From Heloderma charlesbogerti (Eukaryota; Chordata; Lepidosauria; Squamata; Helodermatidae): a stretch of 64,000 bases of DNA. Numbering within the stretch: the stretch's first letter is position 1; each line of letters begins with the position of its first letter. The notes under the pieces are model-generated. The model had not been told where the DNA came from. It ran no database searches and saw only the letters and a list, made by a program, of their open reading frames with translations. The position numbers and the translations under genes were made by a program. Positions 36,601 through 48,600 of the stretch are shown here, piece by piece. The stretch covers positions 1,240,001 to 1,304,000 of the forward strand of contig JANEZZ010000793.1 of the NCBI GenBank assembly GCA_026122225.1. The letters are read 5' to 3'.

Positions 36601-39600
36601 GTCTGATCCAACCATTAGGTACGCCTGTGTGCTGTAAGTTACCCAATAAAGTCTCCTTGTAAGTAACCCCCCTCCCCCCCGCTGAAATCCCAACACACAA
36701 GCGGGGCTAGAGCACCTCACCCAGTATCAAACCCTGCTGTTAAAAGCCATGAGAGCAAGTATAAAAAAGTCAGTTAATATGACTAAAGTGTCTGAAGTGC
36801 TGCAAGGTGCCACCGAAGCTCCCAGAGCGTACTTAGAGCATCTTTTAAATGCCTATCGCCAGTATACCCTCGACCCAGAGGTCCAAGAAGACGTGGGCGA
36901 GGAAAAGAAGACCCGGCAGAGGCAAAAGATTCTTAAGAAAGAACCAGTGTGCCCAGTGTGGACAAGATAGACATTGGTGGCATGAATGCCCAAATAAAAT
37001 GAATCAAATACACAAAAGAGAAAACCAAAGGAGCCAGAACAGGCGAAAGAGAAGACAGCTTGTGAGGAGCCGTGACATTGACTTCATGATTAACACTGGA
37101 GTGGCATCAAGAGCAAGCAAACGTTAGCCTTAAACAAAAAGTCCAAACACTAGGCAAAGTTCTTCAAGCCCAGCGTCGCTTTGTCTTAGAAAATAAGCCA
37201 TTCCCATCACAGAAGTTCATCCTTTCTAACCAAGAGTTAAAGTATGAGTTAAAGAGGGAAAAATAACCCTTTGACTCCCAGATAGAGAGGACTGAAAACT
37301 GTCATACTTTCCACCCCCACAGCTATAAAAGTAGCTAGAGTTAAACCCTGAATACATTAGACACGAGTCAAGAAAGCGAGAGGGGGGAAGTAGACTGTAA
37401 ACAGAAATCCTGAAAATCCTCTAAAAAGTATTCTGAAAAAGCAGTAAGAAGACTCAGGCTAGACCTTACTGTGGACACACCAAGAAACTGTCCTCCCTGT
37501 GTACGGTCAGACCTGCAGCTGGAGAACTGAAGAGAGGGACTAGACCCTACTGCAGCTTGCCAGGTGAATAGCTGCCCAGCGTACAGTCAGATCCCAAAAA
37601 AGATTAAAGAAGATTAAATATACGTGTTGTAGTGTTAGTAGTGTTGCATTGTGTTTCCTTAATAAGGTGGGAAAAAGGGGGGCCAGCCCCTGAAAAGGGA
37701 AGTTTGTCCCAGCAATTCACTGATAATTACTGGCTTCACCTGGCTAACATCACTAAAGTAAAGCATTTTTGTTTGCCAAGAGATATACCTTCAAACAGGT
37801 TTTTTATCTTTTTCTCCTCCATCATTTAATTTGACTAATAATAGTAATGCTGTAGATGTTCAAATCAATAATCTGCATGCATAATATAGTGGCTGACATA
37901 ACAATGGGACAAAACAATTGGCTAAATTGGTTAACCCCTTGGCTTCCAGATCTTAGCTAGCTTAAAAGCATTGTTCATCCTAATTCTACCAGTGTTGTTC
38001 ATAGAGATACTGTTATGCCTTTGCATTCCTTGTCTTATGCACTGTTTAACCAATCTGTTTTATGTCTGGGCTAGTAAAACTGCCGCCCTCTACGCTCTAA
38101 TAGCTCAACAAGCTATTAAGTAAGAGGGTTGCTATAAGAGTCCTGTGTTATGCTTCGCAAACCAGAATGTCTATTTGTGTAATGAAATGCTATAATTGTA
38201 ATGAAATTATGCATTTAAGGGGGGAATGTAGCAGCCATATCGGGGGTCAGACTAAGTAGCCTCATGCAGTCTCATGCTTCATGTTCTTGCTGAGCTCTTT
38301 CTCCCTTGAATATATTATTGTAAGCTGATGAGACACAGGAATTCCTTATCTTGTCAAAGGTCATACAATTGTATATCTTGTTCTCTGCTGTTCTCTTCTG
38401 TTCTCTCCTTATCACAGCTACCCTATAACCCAGTTCTTGTATTATAAACAATGGTGCTAGGAGAAGAAATGTTGAGGACTGCAACCCCACATGGGAGGGA
38501 GAGGAGGAGCCGTTTCCTATGTGTCACAATATCTATAAAAACAATGTGCTAATGTAAATCGGGGCTTCTGGCTCTTTGGAAATGATTCCAGCCATAAGCC
38601 TGCGCGTTAAATAAAGAATCTTTTTTTCCTTCACTCCGTGGTCTCTCTGACTCTGGGTTCTGCAACAATGAGAAAAAGATGGTAAGCTGCACAATGTGTT
38701 TTGATTGGTAGCACTAGCAGCCCTCTGTCTTGAAGCACCCTCCGTGCTCCACTGAATCCCGTGGAACATACTTCCAAGTAAATATGCATAGGGTCAGGTT
38801 CCAAGTTCCACTGAATGAAATGGGACATGTTAGTCATGTAACTAGCTTGTACCATTGGTTTAATGGAACTTAGTTGAGACTGGCTAGATTGGGGCCTGTA
38901 CTTTAGTAGTTCAGTTGTTCTAATTACTGTAATTTAATTTATATCTTTCTTTCCAAATTCAATGACTTCCCCAAGATGGCTCACAATATGTTTGAGAGTG
39001 CTCCAGAATTCTTCCTGGAGTTTACTTTCTAAAGAGGGAAGTGCTAGGGTGGCCACGTGTCTTATTTTACAGAGAACAGTCCTCTATTTGATGGGTTGCC
39101 AGGTCAACATCTGGTTCAAAGTTGAACAGCCATAAGAAGGGAAAACAGCGGGGGCCTTGAAGTTGCTCATTGAGAGTTTAGCAGACTGAGCAGGCACATA
39201 GGTGGTCACTTGGTCACAGTCTTTCCCACTATGATGAGATGTATTGCATTTCTATTTAAATTATAGTAGTGTTTTCTAAATTTTCATTTATACATAGAAA
39301 TTTGCATATGCAAATATCATGCAAACTGGTGCCCACTTTTGTCCTCTTTTTTGGTGAAGCATTTCCTGTTTGGGGGCCATGAGTAGGTAGCAACCTTAAA
39401 GGTGGCAATGTTCACATCTGCCAGGAAGCCACGCCCTTTGACCTGGAAACACAACTTCATTGGTCAGTACCTTTCCTCTTTGCTCGCCGCCTCCACCTTC
39501 TTCTCTGCCCAGTCCTTGTCAGGAGCATAGTCCCACTCCATTTCTTCCGCAGCGATGTAATATGTCTTCATAACCCCATAGTGCCTCCCATCATGTGACA

Positions 39601-42600
39601 TCTTGCCACAGGGCTTAACTTCGTACAGCTGCTTCATCCCACCAGTAAAGTGATCAAATGTTCTGCAAACCACCTGGAAGGTCCCTGAAAGGAAATTAAG
39701 GCATTTAATCACAATGAAAGAATTTAGTGTTGTTATTGTTTTTATGATTGCACCTCAAATCACCAAGCAGTATCGCTGTGCAAAAAAATCAAAGAACCAA
39801 ACAAGCCCACCTGCAAGCTTACAATCCAAAATTAAAGACAAGATACGTTATGGAGGAGTAAAAAGGAAGGACGTTCAGTTTGGAAAAGCCAGGGTCAATT
39901 CATGTGTGTTGAGGAGGCACTCAAATGTAAACCAAGGGAGGAAATCAAATCCTAGGGAAGTGGAAGGGCATTGCAATAGTAAGGAGCTGCAAGAGAAAAG
40001 GAAGGCTGGTAGGAAACAGAGAAGGAATCTTAGATTTAGCAAGAAGATTGGAACCCACAGTGCGAAGGGTCCAAGCAGGAGCATGTAGCATATGCAAGGC
40101 ATTTGGCAAAGTGTCCCATGATATCCTGATTAGCAAGCTAGTTAATTTTGGACTAGATGGCACTACAAGAGGTGGATCCACAGCAGGCTAGAGAATCGTA
40201 CTCAAAGTACTCATCAATGGTTCCTCATCAAACTGGAGGGAGGTATTGAGTGGGGTGTCACAGGGTTTGGTCCTGGGCCCTGCACTCTTCAACATTTTAA
40301 TTAAGGATTAGGAGCAAGAGGTGGGAGGAATGCTGATCAGATTTACAGAAGACACAAACTTGGGCAGGACAGCTAATACCTTTGAAGACAGAAACAAAAT
40401 TCAAATCTATCTGGATAGGTTAGAAAACTGGGCAGAAAATAACAGAATGAAATTTAACAGACACAAGTGCAGAGTTCTTCATTTCAGAAAAAGAAATCAA
40501 ATGCACAGGTATAAGATGGGGGATACTAGGCTTGACTGTGCTATGTGTGAAAAGGATCTTGGAGCTGTAGTCAGTCACAAGCTGAATATGAGTCAGCAGT
40601 GTTATGTGGCTGCTAAAAAGGCAAATGTAATTTTAGGTTGCATCAATAGAAGTACAGTTTCTAAATCACGGGAAATAATAGTAACAGACATGAAATAATG
40701 GGATTAAGTTCTAGGAAGGCAAATTTAAGTCGAATATCAGGAAAAACTTTCTAATGGTAAGAGCAGTCAGATAATGAAACCAAGTGGCTAGGAAGATAAT
40801 GGGCTCTCCATTGCTGCAGGTAATCAAGTGGAGATTGAACAGCCATCTCTTAGGGATGCTTTAAACTGGATTCCTCCACTGAGTAGGAAGACTTAATGGC
40901 CTAAATGGCCCCTTCCAGGTCTATGATTCTAAAGAAAGTTTAGGTTATGTATGTGTTGTATGTGTTCTATTTATGTATGTATGTATGTGTTCTATTTACA
41001 TATGTATGTATGTGTTCTATTTACATTGAACTGGCTTTTTTCTGTTGTAAACCAGTCTGGGTGTTTAGCTTGGAAAAAATGCGAGTAAGGGGAGACATGG
41101 CAGAGGTGTACAAATATATGCATGGTGTGGAAAAAGTGGATAGGGAGACATTTTTCATCCTCACTCATGATACTAGAACCCGGGGCCATCCCATGAAACT
41201 GACTGGTAGGACATTCAGGACAGAGAAAAGGAAGAATTTCTTCACACAGCACATAGTTAAACTATGGAGTTTGCTATCTCAAGATGTAGCGATGGCCCCC
41301 AATTTGGATGGCTTTAAAAGGGGACTGGACAAAGTCATGGAGGAGAAGGTTATCAACAGCTACTGATACTAATGGCTATATGCTACCTCCAGTATCAGAG
41401 GCAGTGTGCCTATGTACATCATGTGCACATAGATGTGTATATACATCTGCCTATGTACATCACTTGCTGGGGAACATGGGCAGGAAGGTGCTGTTCCACT
41501 CATGCCCTTCTTGTGGGTTTCCTGTGGGCAGCTAGTTGGCCACCGTGTGAACAGAATGCTGGACTAGATGGACCCTTGGTCTGATCCAGCACGGCTCTTA
41601 TGTTCTCATGTTATTTTCTTGTGATAGCATTCTGTACTAACTGACGTTTCTGAGTCATTCTTAAGAACAGCCCCACACAGAGTGTATTACAGTAGTTCAG
41701 TCTGGATACAACTAGGGCATGGATAAATAATTGATTGAGGGACTGCTGCTTCAAAGTGGAGGTTCCAAGTATGGACAAAGTACAAACACCAAATCAACAT
41801 CAGTACTTTGGTGTTTAAAAAAATGCTTCAGCATTTCATAACCAACAAAAATGCATTTTATGGCGCATTTTCAATTAACCCAAAGAGACAGCTTTGGTGC
41901 CCGGTTGGAGAAGGATACTGAAGTTCTGCTCCTACAACCTACCTACTCGGTCTGGCTGCATCAGGGCCGTTGACGTCGTATGAGGGAACAAAGCAAGGGT
42001 ATCCCTTGTTGTCCCACTCAAGTGGATGGTGTTCCCTTGGAAATGAACACCGTGCATGTCCGTCTCGGTGCCTAGTCCAACCATATGCCAAGATACCTTG
42101 TCATCCTTACACATGGTGAGGCCGGGCAAGTTGCCAAACAAGTAGCCATTGACAGCTGAAGGGAGGAAGAGAAAACACTCAGCTTAGGAAAATTCCACTC
42201 ATATTCTGCATTTGCAAATTAGAACTGCCTTTGCTCACAACTGTCTACTTGCCTCTGATGGGCTGTAGTCCACGGAAGCTTATGTCATAATAAATGTGTT
42301 AATCTTTAAGGTGTCACAAGACCCTTGGTTGCTTTTTGCAGCAACTGGCTAACACGGCAACCCTCTGGAAACCATCTCCTTAAGCCTTCCCAACGTTGCT
42401 GGCCTCCACATGTTTTGGACTGCAACTCCCATCATTCCCAGCTATATTAGCCGGGGAGGGCAGTAGGACCAAAGTGCATGGGCCATGCCTTTTTTTCTTT
42501 TTCTGCCACTCCCTCTTCTCTCCATTGACATCCCATTTCCTCTATTTCCCCCCCTCTTTCCTACTAGGCTGGCGGGGGCGGGGTGGGAGCAGGAAGAAGA

Positions 42601-45600
42601 CAGATCACTCTTGCCAGGGGTTTGAACAGACCACTTATAGGGCCTTTGAAATTAGGTCAAATTCTAGGGCCACAAATTGCCCACCCCTGAAATAGAAGAA
42701 TGATGTGTGAAGCCCGCTGCAAAGCAGTGCCTTCTTTTCCCCAGTTCCCCTCCTGTCTTCACACACACACTCCAGTACTGCATCCTCCCACTTCTAGTTT
42801 ACTGCTAAAGTTCTATTATCTGTGATAACTTCAGTTTCAGAGGATGCTATCTGATGAAGCTTAATTCGCCAGGTGGTGCTGATGGGAGTTGAACTCCAAC
42901 AACCAGAGGCTGCCCACCTGTTGGCTCTCTAATACATAATCAACGCTGTCCTCTGACAGTGCTGATCATATTTTAGGAAGCTCTGCAAGAATAGCATGAA
43001 TGTTCATCCTTCTGCTACCATCACAGTTCCCTGGATAAGATGCAATCCACCCCCCACTGAGGGCATCTCTGCACCAAGGTTTTATCCCGCACCTTTACCA
43101 GGACTTCAGCTTCCAGGTTTTTTGCGGGATTAAGATTGGCTCCTTTACACATGCCTACACATGCTTTTTTTCAGGGATTTCCTTTTTCTGCAAGTTCTAT
43201 ATGTTTCGTTATACAGACACTAGATGGCGCTGTGGTATAGTGGAATTGTGCAATACATGCAGCCATTGTTGCGCTTCTAGAAAAAATGTCAGGCTTCTCC
43301 CAATCCTTAAAAAGAATGGGGATAAAGGTTATAAAGCATGGGAGACGCTGATGACATCATGTAAAGGACCTGCAAATGTCAGTGAGTGACAAATCATGAG
43401 CGCACAATAAAAGCTTTGGGTAGAGATGCCCTGAGATCAAGGACAGAGCTGCCATTATTTAGGGATGGATGGACTCACTCGCACCTGCCAAGCCACCGCT
43501 GCTGCCTGCCCCTGCTTGCTGGGCTGCACAAGCCCTGGAGGGCTTGACAAGCTGTCTGGGAGCACCCTGCAGCCACCTGCCCCTCGATGTGGACCACCAT
43601 ATTTATGCAAGATGTGGGCTCCATATTTCCATATATTTAATGTTACACAAAATGGCAGCCATATAGGGCCATTTCTGCAACATTAGAAGCAGGCTGGGGA
43701 ACGCTAGGAGCTGTAGGACATTTTTCTGTCTAAACATGCATAGGATTGCACCCTACGTTGCTCCGAGTGCATTATCCGAGTGATGTCTTGTTTATCATGA
43801 AATTTTATTTTATTTGAAAATAAAGTTAGCAAAATAAAGGCAACAGAAAGGAGAACATAGATAATAATAAATCAAGATGACTAAAGAAAGAAAGGAATGT
43901 ACTAATTATAATTCTTAGTCTATGACTGATATGCTTATGGAACATCTATATTAAAACACCCTAAGTAGGAGCACAACGCCTAAGGAAATGGTAAAAATAC
44001 AATTTATACAGCATATAAAAGGAGTGTGTGTGAGTGTGTGTTATTTTGTGTGTATTAGGGTGCAATCCTATGGGTTGTGCCCTCCATGATCATAAGCCCC
44101 TGAATTTGGAGGCTTATGATCATCTTATGCAGGGCAAGAGGACCATGCTCTCTCGCCCTGCATTTTTGCTAGATGGTCAATTTTGCCTGTCTAGCTGGGG
44201 CTGTGCAGAGGGGGAGAGAAGGAGGCTGGGGCAGCCAGAGGATTTTTTGTAAGCCTGCTGCCCTGGTCCCCTCCCCTCCCCACTCACAGAACTGCTCCCT
44301 CTCTATGAGCTCACGTTTGGGGGCTCACAGATGCGGCCAGGGGTTCTCTCCCTCCCGGCTGCGAGAGGGAGGGGGCAGGGAGCTCCAGTTCCCAGGTCAT
44401 AGTGATGTTGACAACCTCAGCACTGGGAATCCAAACAGTGCTGTGCCCCACCCCCGACTCAGTCTAGGGGCCATAGGATTGCTCCCTAAGGGTGCAATCC
44501 TATGCATGTTTAGACAGAAAAAGTCCTACGGCTCCCAGCATTCCCAGAATGTTGGGAATTGTAGGACATTTTTCTGTCTAAACATGCGGATTGTGCCCTA
44601 AGTCAGAAAAAATATAGAAACTCTTCTTGGTTGGAATTTGATGGGCTTCACCACAGGAAATAAATGGAAACCATATCTTTCTTACAGTTAGGACCCCTTG
44701 CTTGCTGCACTTGCTGAGTAAATTTATACATAGTCATAGTTTCCCAAATTTCATCAACCTATTGCTCTTTAGTTGGTTTCTTCGGAGACTTCCAGTTATA
44801 TGCTATACATGCTGTGTACAATTGCTTGAGAAGGTTTTCATGCAGGAATCCAGGATCAGTAGGTTCAAACAGATGAAGGAGCATAGCTTTTGGGGTTACC
44901 CTGGTCTAACAGGAAGAAATTCCTGACAGTAATCAGCAACCAATGCATTGTTATTACGGTGCCATTTCAGCCCACAGGAATGCTATAGCTCACAAAACTC
45001 AGCTCTCAGGTTCATAGGACATGCATTAAATTGGATGTATTAATTATCTGGTGGAGGCAGAGACTCCACCTAGAGAACACGATTAAAGCTTGCATGCTTT
45101 GAAATTAACAGTGCCCAAGCAAGCATCATTTGCCTAGCCCAAGCAAGTAGTATTGCCCCCTTCTGACACATAGACCACGACCCCATTCCATCCATACAAT
45201 CTCATGCATCATGAAAGAAAAACTTCTGTTTTAATTCTGAAATTACATTTTCTACATTTCTGAAATGACACACTGGGGCTTTTCTACTATACCCCAAAAG
45301 ACCATTCCCACTTTGTGCTATTTTTATTTAACCTAATGTCCAGCTTGAAGAACAGTCCTACAAAGCCTGCTAACTATTTTGTAACGTTTTGGTTAGTCCT
45401 AATAAAAGATACCTTGGTGATATTTTGATTTTTTAAAAATTCTATTGTAACAACTCAGCTCAAACATTTTATAAATAGACCAACTAACTTTAAAGCTTTA
45501 TTTTTGCATTTTTTCCCTTGCAAATCATGTATTCTCTCTCCAAAATCAATTTATCTTGCAAGTTTCATTTCATTTATTATATTTCTATACTGCTGCACAG

Positions 45601-48600
45601 CTGAAGCTCTCTGGGCTATTGACAAAAATGTTCACAGACAATAGACAAAATAGCTAGGTAGTTTTTGCTTCTTTTTGTTCCCTTTGTTTAGCCTCCTTAT
45701 GTTTTTGGCTGCCTGATTTAAAGCCAGATACAGCAGTATAGTGTGTGTGCGTGCATGTGTGTGTGCGTCTCTACTAGGCATTTATTCATATATAGTTTAG
45801 GTCTATAGATTGGTACCACTGGTCCCACTGTCAGTGTGTCTGATTATGATAGTGCAGGGTATGTAACCTGGTCCCTTCCAGGTGTTTGGACCACAAGTCC
45901 CATTAGACCCAGCCAAAATGGGCAATCTGTAGGAGTTGTAGTCCAAAGCAGGTTGCCTTTCCCTGTTATAATGCTTCGCCCCTCCCTCCTTTCGAGGAAC
46001 TCTGGGTCTGGTAGTTCTTGAGAGTGCAAAGGGAAGCATCCATCTCTCTGTCTCTCAAACTACAAGTCCGCGGGGCGGGGGGATCTTCATGACAACGGAA
46101 TGTGAAATGTAGTGGGAGTATTATCTGGACTTTCATGGAATCGACTTTGATCCATCAGGGACACATGAAGCAAGGAAAGCCGAGTGTACTGTACTTTAAA
46201 AAACCACTTTTCACAGGTCACACAGCACTGGAAAGCAACATACTTCTGGGATGGGTCGAGGGGAATAGAACTGAACATCGTCAACCTGGCAGGTGCTGCT
46301 CAACCAATGAGGGAGGCTTGTTTCCTGCTCCTGTTTCCTGCCCCTGTCCAGGTTCCCCCCGGCTACCACGTTATTATCTTCAATAGCATCTGAAGGCTGT
46401 CCATGAGAGCACCCCACCAGTGCAATTTCACCTCATTCCAGCCAACAGTCAGGGAGTTAGAGCTCCCACCCCCTTTCTCCTTTTCTTGGGAGTAAATATG
46501 GGGATATAGCCCTTTACCCATTGACAGTCTGCAGCCTGTTTTGCCCAGTCATAAAACCCCAGTTGCACACTTTCAGGGGGTAAATACAGCGATCTAGCTG
46601 CTTCACCTATTCTCAGTCCGCAGCCTCTGTTGCCTGCTTTCCCCCCATTGAGAATCCGTAGCGTCTTTTTTCCCATTGAGAAAATCAGAGTCGCGCTGTT
46701 TCACATACTAGCAATCTAGTGAGAGGAGGTAGCTAAGAGTGGGAGCCTGCAGACCCAGTATTACGCTGTATCCCTATGGCGATACAGTGAAAACTAAAGA
46801 ATGCAGGAAAGAGAGGAGAGGAGGCGGCCAGCAGAGGCAGCAGCAGTGCTACCAGAGGGAGGCAACTCGAGCCAGCCCTTTTCCTCTCCCTCTGTGCAGA
46901 GAAGCAGCAAAGTAACACAAGCATCAGAGAAGGCTCTCAAGGGGGACAGGCGGGGAAATGGAGGCTAGTTACTCCTACTGGCGAAAAGGAAGTACAGCGC
47001 GACTCTGAAGGCACAGAAGAGTGCTCTACCGCTTTGACGAGTTGGAAAGGCAGGCTAGTTACTCTAGGTTACCGAGGTCACGGCCAGGTGAAAAACACAC
47101 CCCTAGGAATGCCCGATCATACAGAATATAAAGCAGAGGGATAGGCACACAGCAGCTGAACTGTAGGGGAGCCGAATTAAAGAGGAAAAAAAAAAACAGA
47201 GTAAAAGTACTCTGCAAAAATACGGCTTCCCCACAGGTAAAATCTGGGGTGGCTGCGGACTGGCCATGTTGTCATGTGCCACAAAGGACCTCCAAATGGT
47301 CCCAATCCGCAGCAAATCACCCATGAAGACAGGCCCCTGGTTGGCTGTGGCTGGGTTCATGTGCCTTTCATGAAAATGAAATGCATCTAAAGAAAGACAG
47401 CAATCAACTCACTCCACAAAATCCAAGGGCAAATATAATCATACTCACCCACTATCTAACCACAATTCCTTGTTTTGTATTCATATTTAATGAATTTAAA
47501 GTAGAGTCCTCCTGAACCAATGGCTCGAAGTGAACAGAAGAGTGTGTTATTCAGGCAATTATTTTTAATATCATTGAGCAGGAAGGTACTTACTTTCTAG
47601 TGGTGTGGAAGAGTTTTTTTTAATAAATGATGCTCCAGGAATGGTTTAGAAACATTTGAGGCTACACAGGTGCTGAGGAGAAGTTGATCTGAACTTCTTC
47701 TAAACTGGCTGTAGCCTGTGTTTACTGTCTCCAATACTAAATGCTGTGTTGCCACGCTTTCTCTATATAAGGCAACTCCGTTGTAAGTCACATCAGACTT
47801 TCCAACGGGGCTAAAGTTGACATTTGGGGAAACCATGTGCACCTTAAGTCCTGTTAATCTATAAAATGGGAGTGGAAGGGTCTGCTTGTTATTTATTTAT
47901 TTATTTATTACATTTATATCCCGCCTTTTTTCCTCCAAGGAACTCAAGGTGGCGTACATAATCCTCCTCCTCCTCCATTTTATCCTCACAACAACAACCC
48001 TGTGAGGTAGGTTGGGCTGAGAGTATGTGACTGGCCCAAAGTCACCCAGTGAGCTTCCATGGCCGAGTGGGGACTAGAACCCGGATCTCCTTGTTACAGA
48101 AGGAGGAGCATGAAATCAGGGATGTCTGCAGTGGGATGCAGGGGGTAGTTGCCACCTTAGAAAAAGCCATAATCTTAGGATTCCCCCCCCTCTTTCTTTT
48201 GAAAGTGAGTCTCTAGCCCAGTAGTCGGCAACTTCTACAGGTCTGGGAGCCAATTCCCTGCACTGAACCCTCCAGGGGCTACACCCCTCTCTGCCACTGC
48301 TACAGTTGCTGCCACTGCACAATCACATTTCAGCAGCAAATACAGCAGGGGTGACAGTGGGGCCTGCAAAAATAACCCTACCTCATGTTGCCCATCGCTG
48401 CTCTGGCTTTTATACATCCTGAGATACAAGTGCTGGGTACCCGGGACAGATTGGGGATTCTGTTGGTGTACCGCCCACCCCGCTGCCCATCAGACTCCCT
48501 GCCTGAGCTGATGGAGGTGGTCTCAGACTTGGTGTTGAGGACCCCTAGGATGATGGTCCTGGGGGATCTCAACTTCCATGCCGAGGCCGCTGTATCTGGG

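Larger units (their letters stand above)
32003..38667 (+). mobile_element. Gamma-like endogenous retrovirus, defective provirus
   Basis: 6665 bp between two LTRs (32003-32439 and 38227-38667), flanked by the 4-bp repeat atga (31999-32002, 38668-38671). The LTRs differ at about nine positions plus one indel by eye, roughly 2%, so it is fairly young. The primer-binding site at 32444-32461 matches a tRNA-His 3' end with one mismatch, and a purine tract (aaggggggaa) precedes the 3' LTR. Gag is in pieces: matrix at 33181, capsid C-terminus at about 36700, nucleocapsid zinc knuckle at about 36945, protease start at about 37080. I see no reverse transcriptase, integrase or envelope. It lies in HEPHL1 intron 13, antisense to the gene, and accounts for most of that 7.9-kb intron. 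It cannot be autonomous. Confidence 0.92.

Noticed and set aside
33181..38215. A domesticated retroviral gag gene
   Set aside because: Frames are broken several times and capsid is incomplete, so there is no sign of purifying selection.
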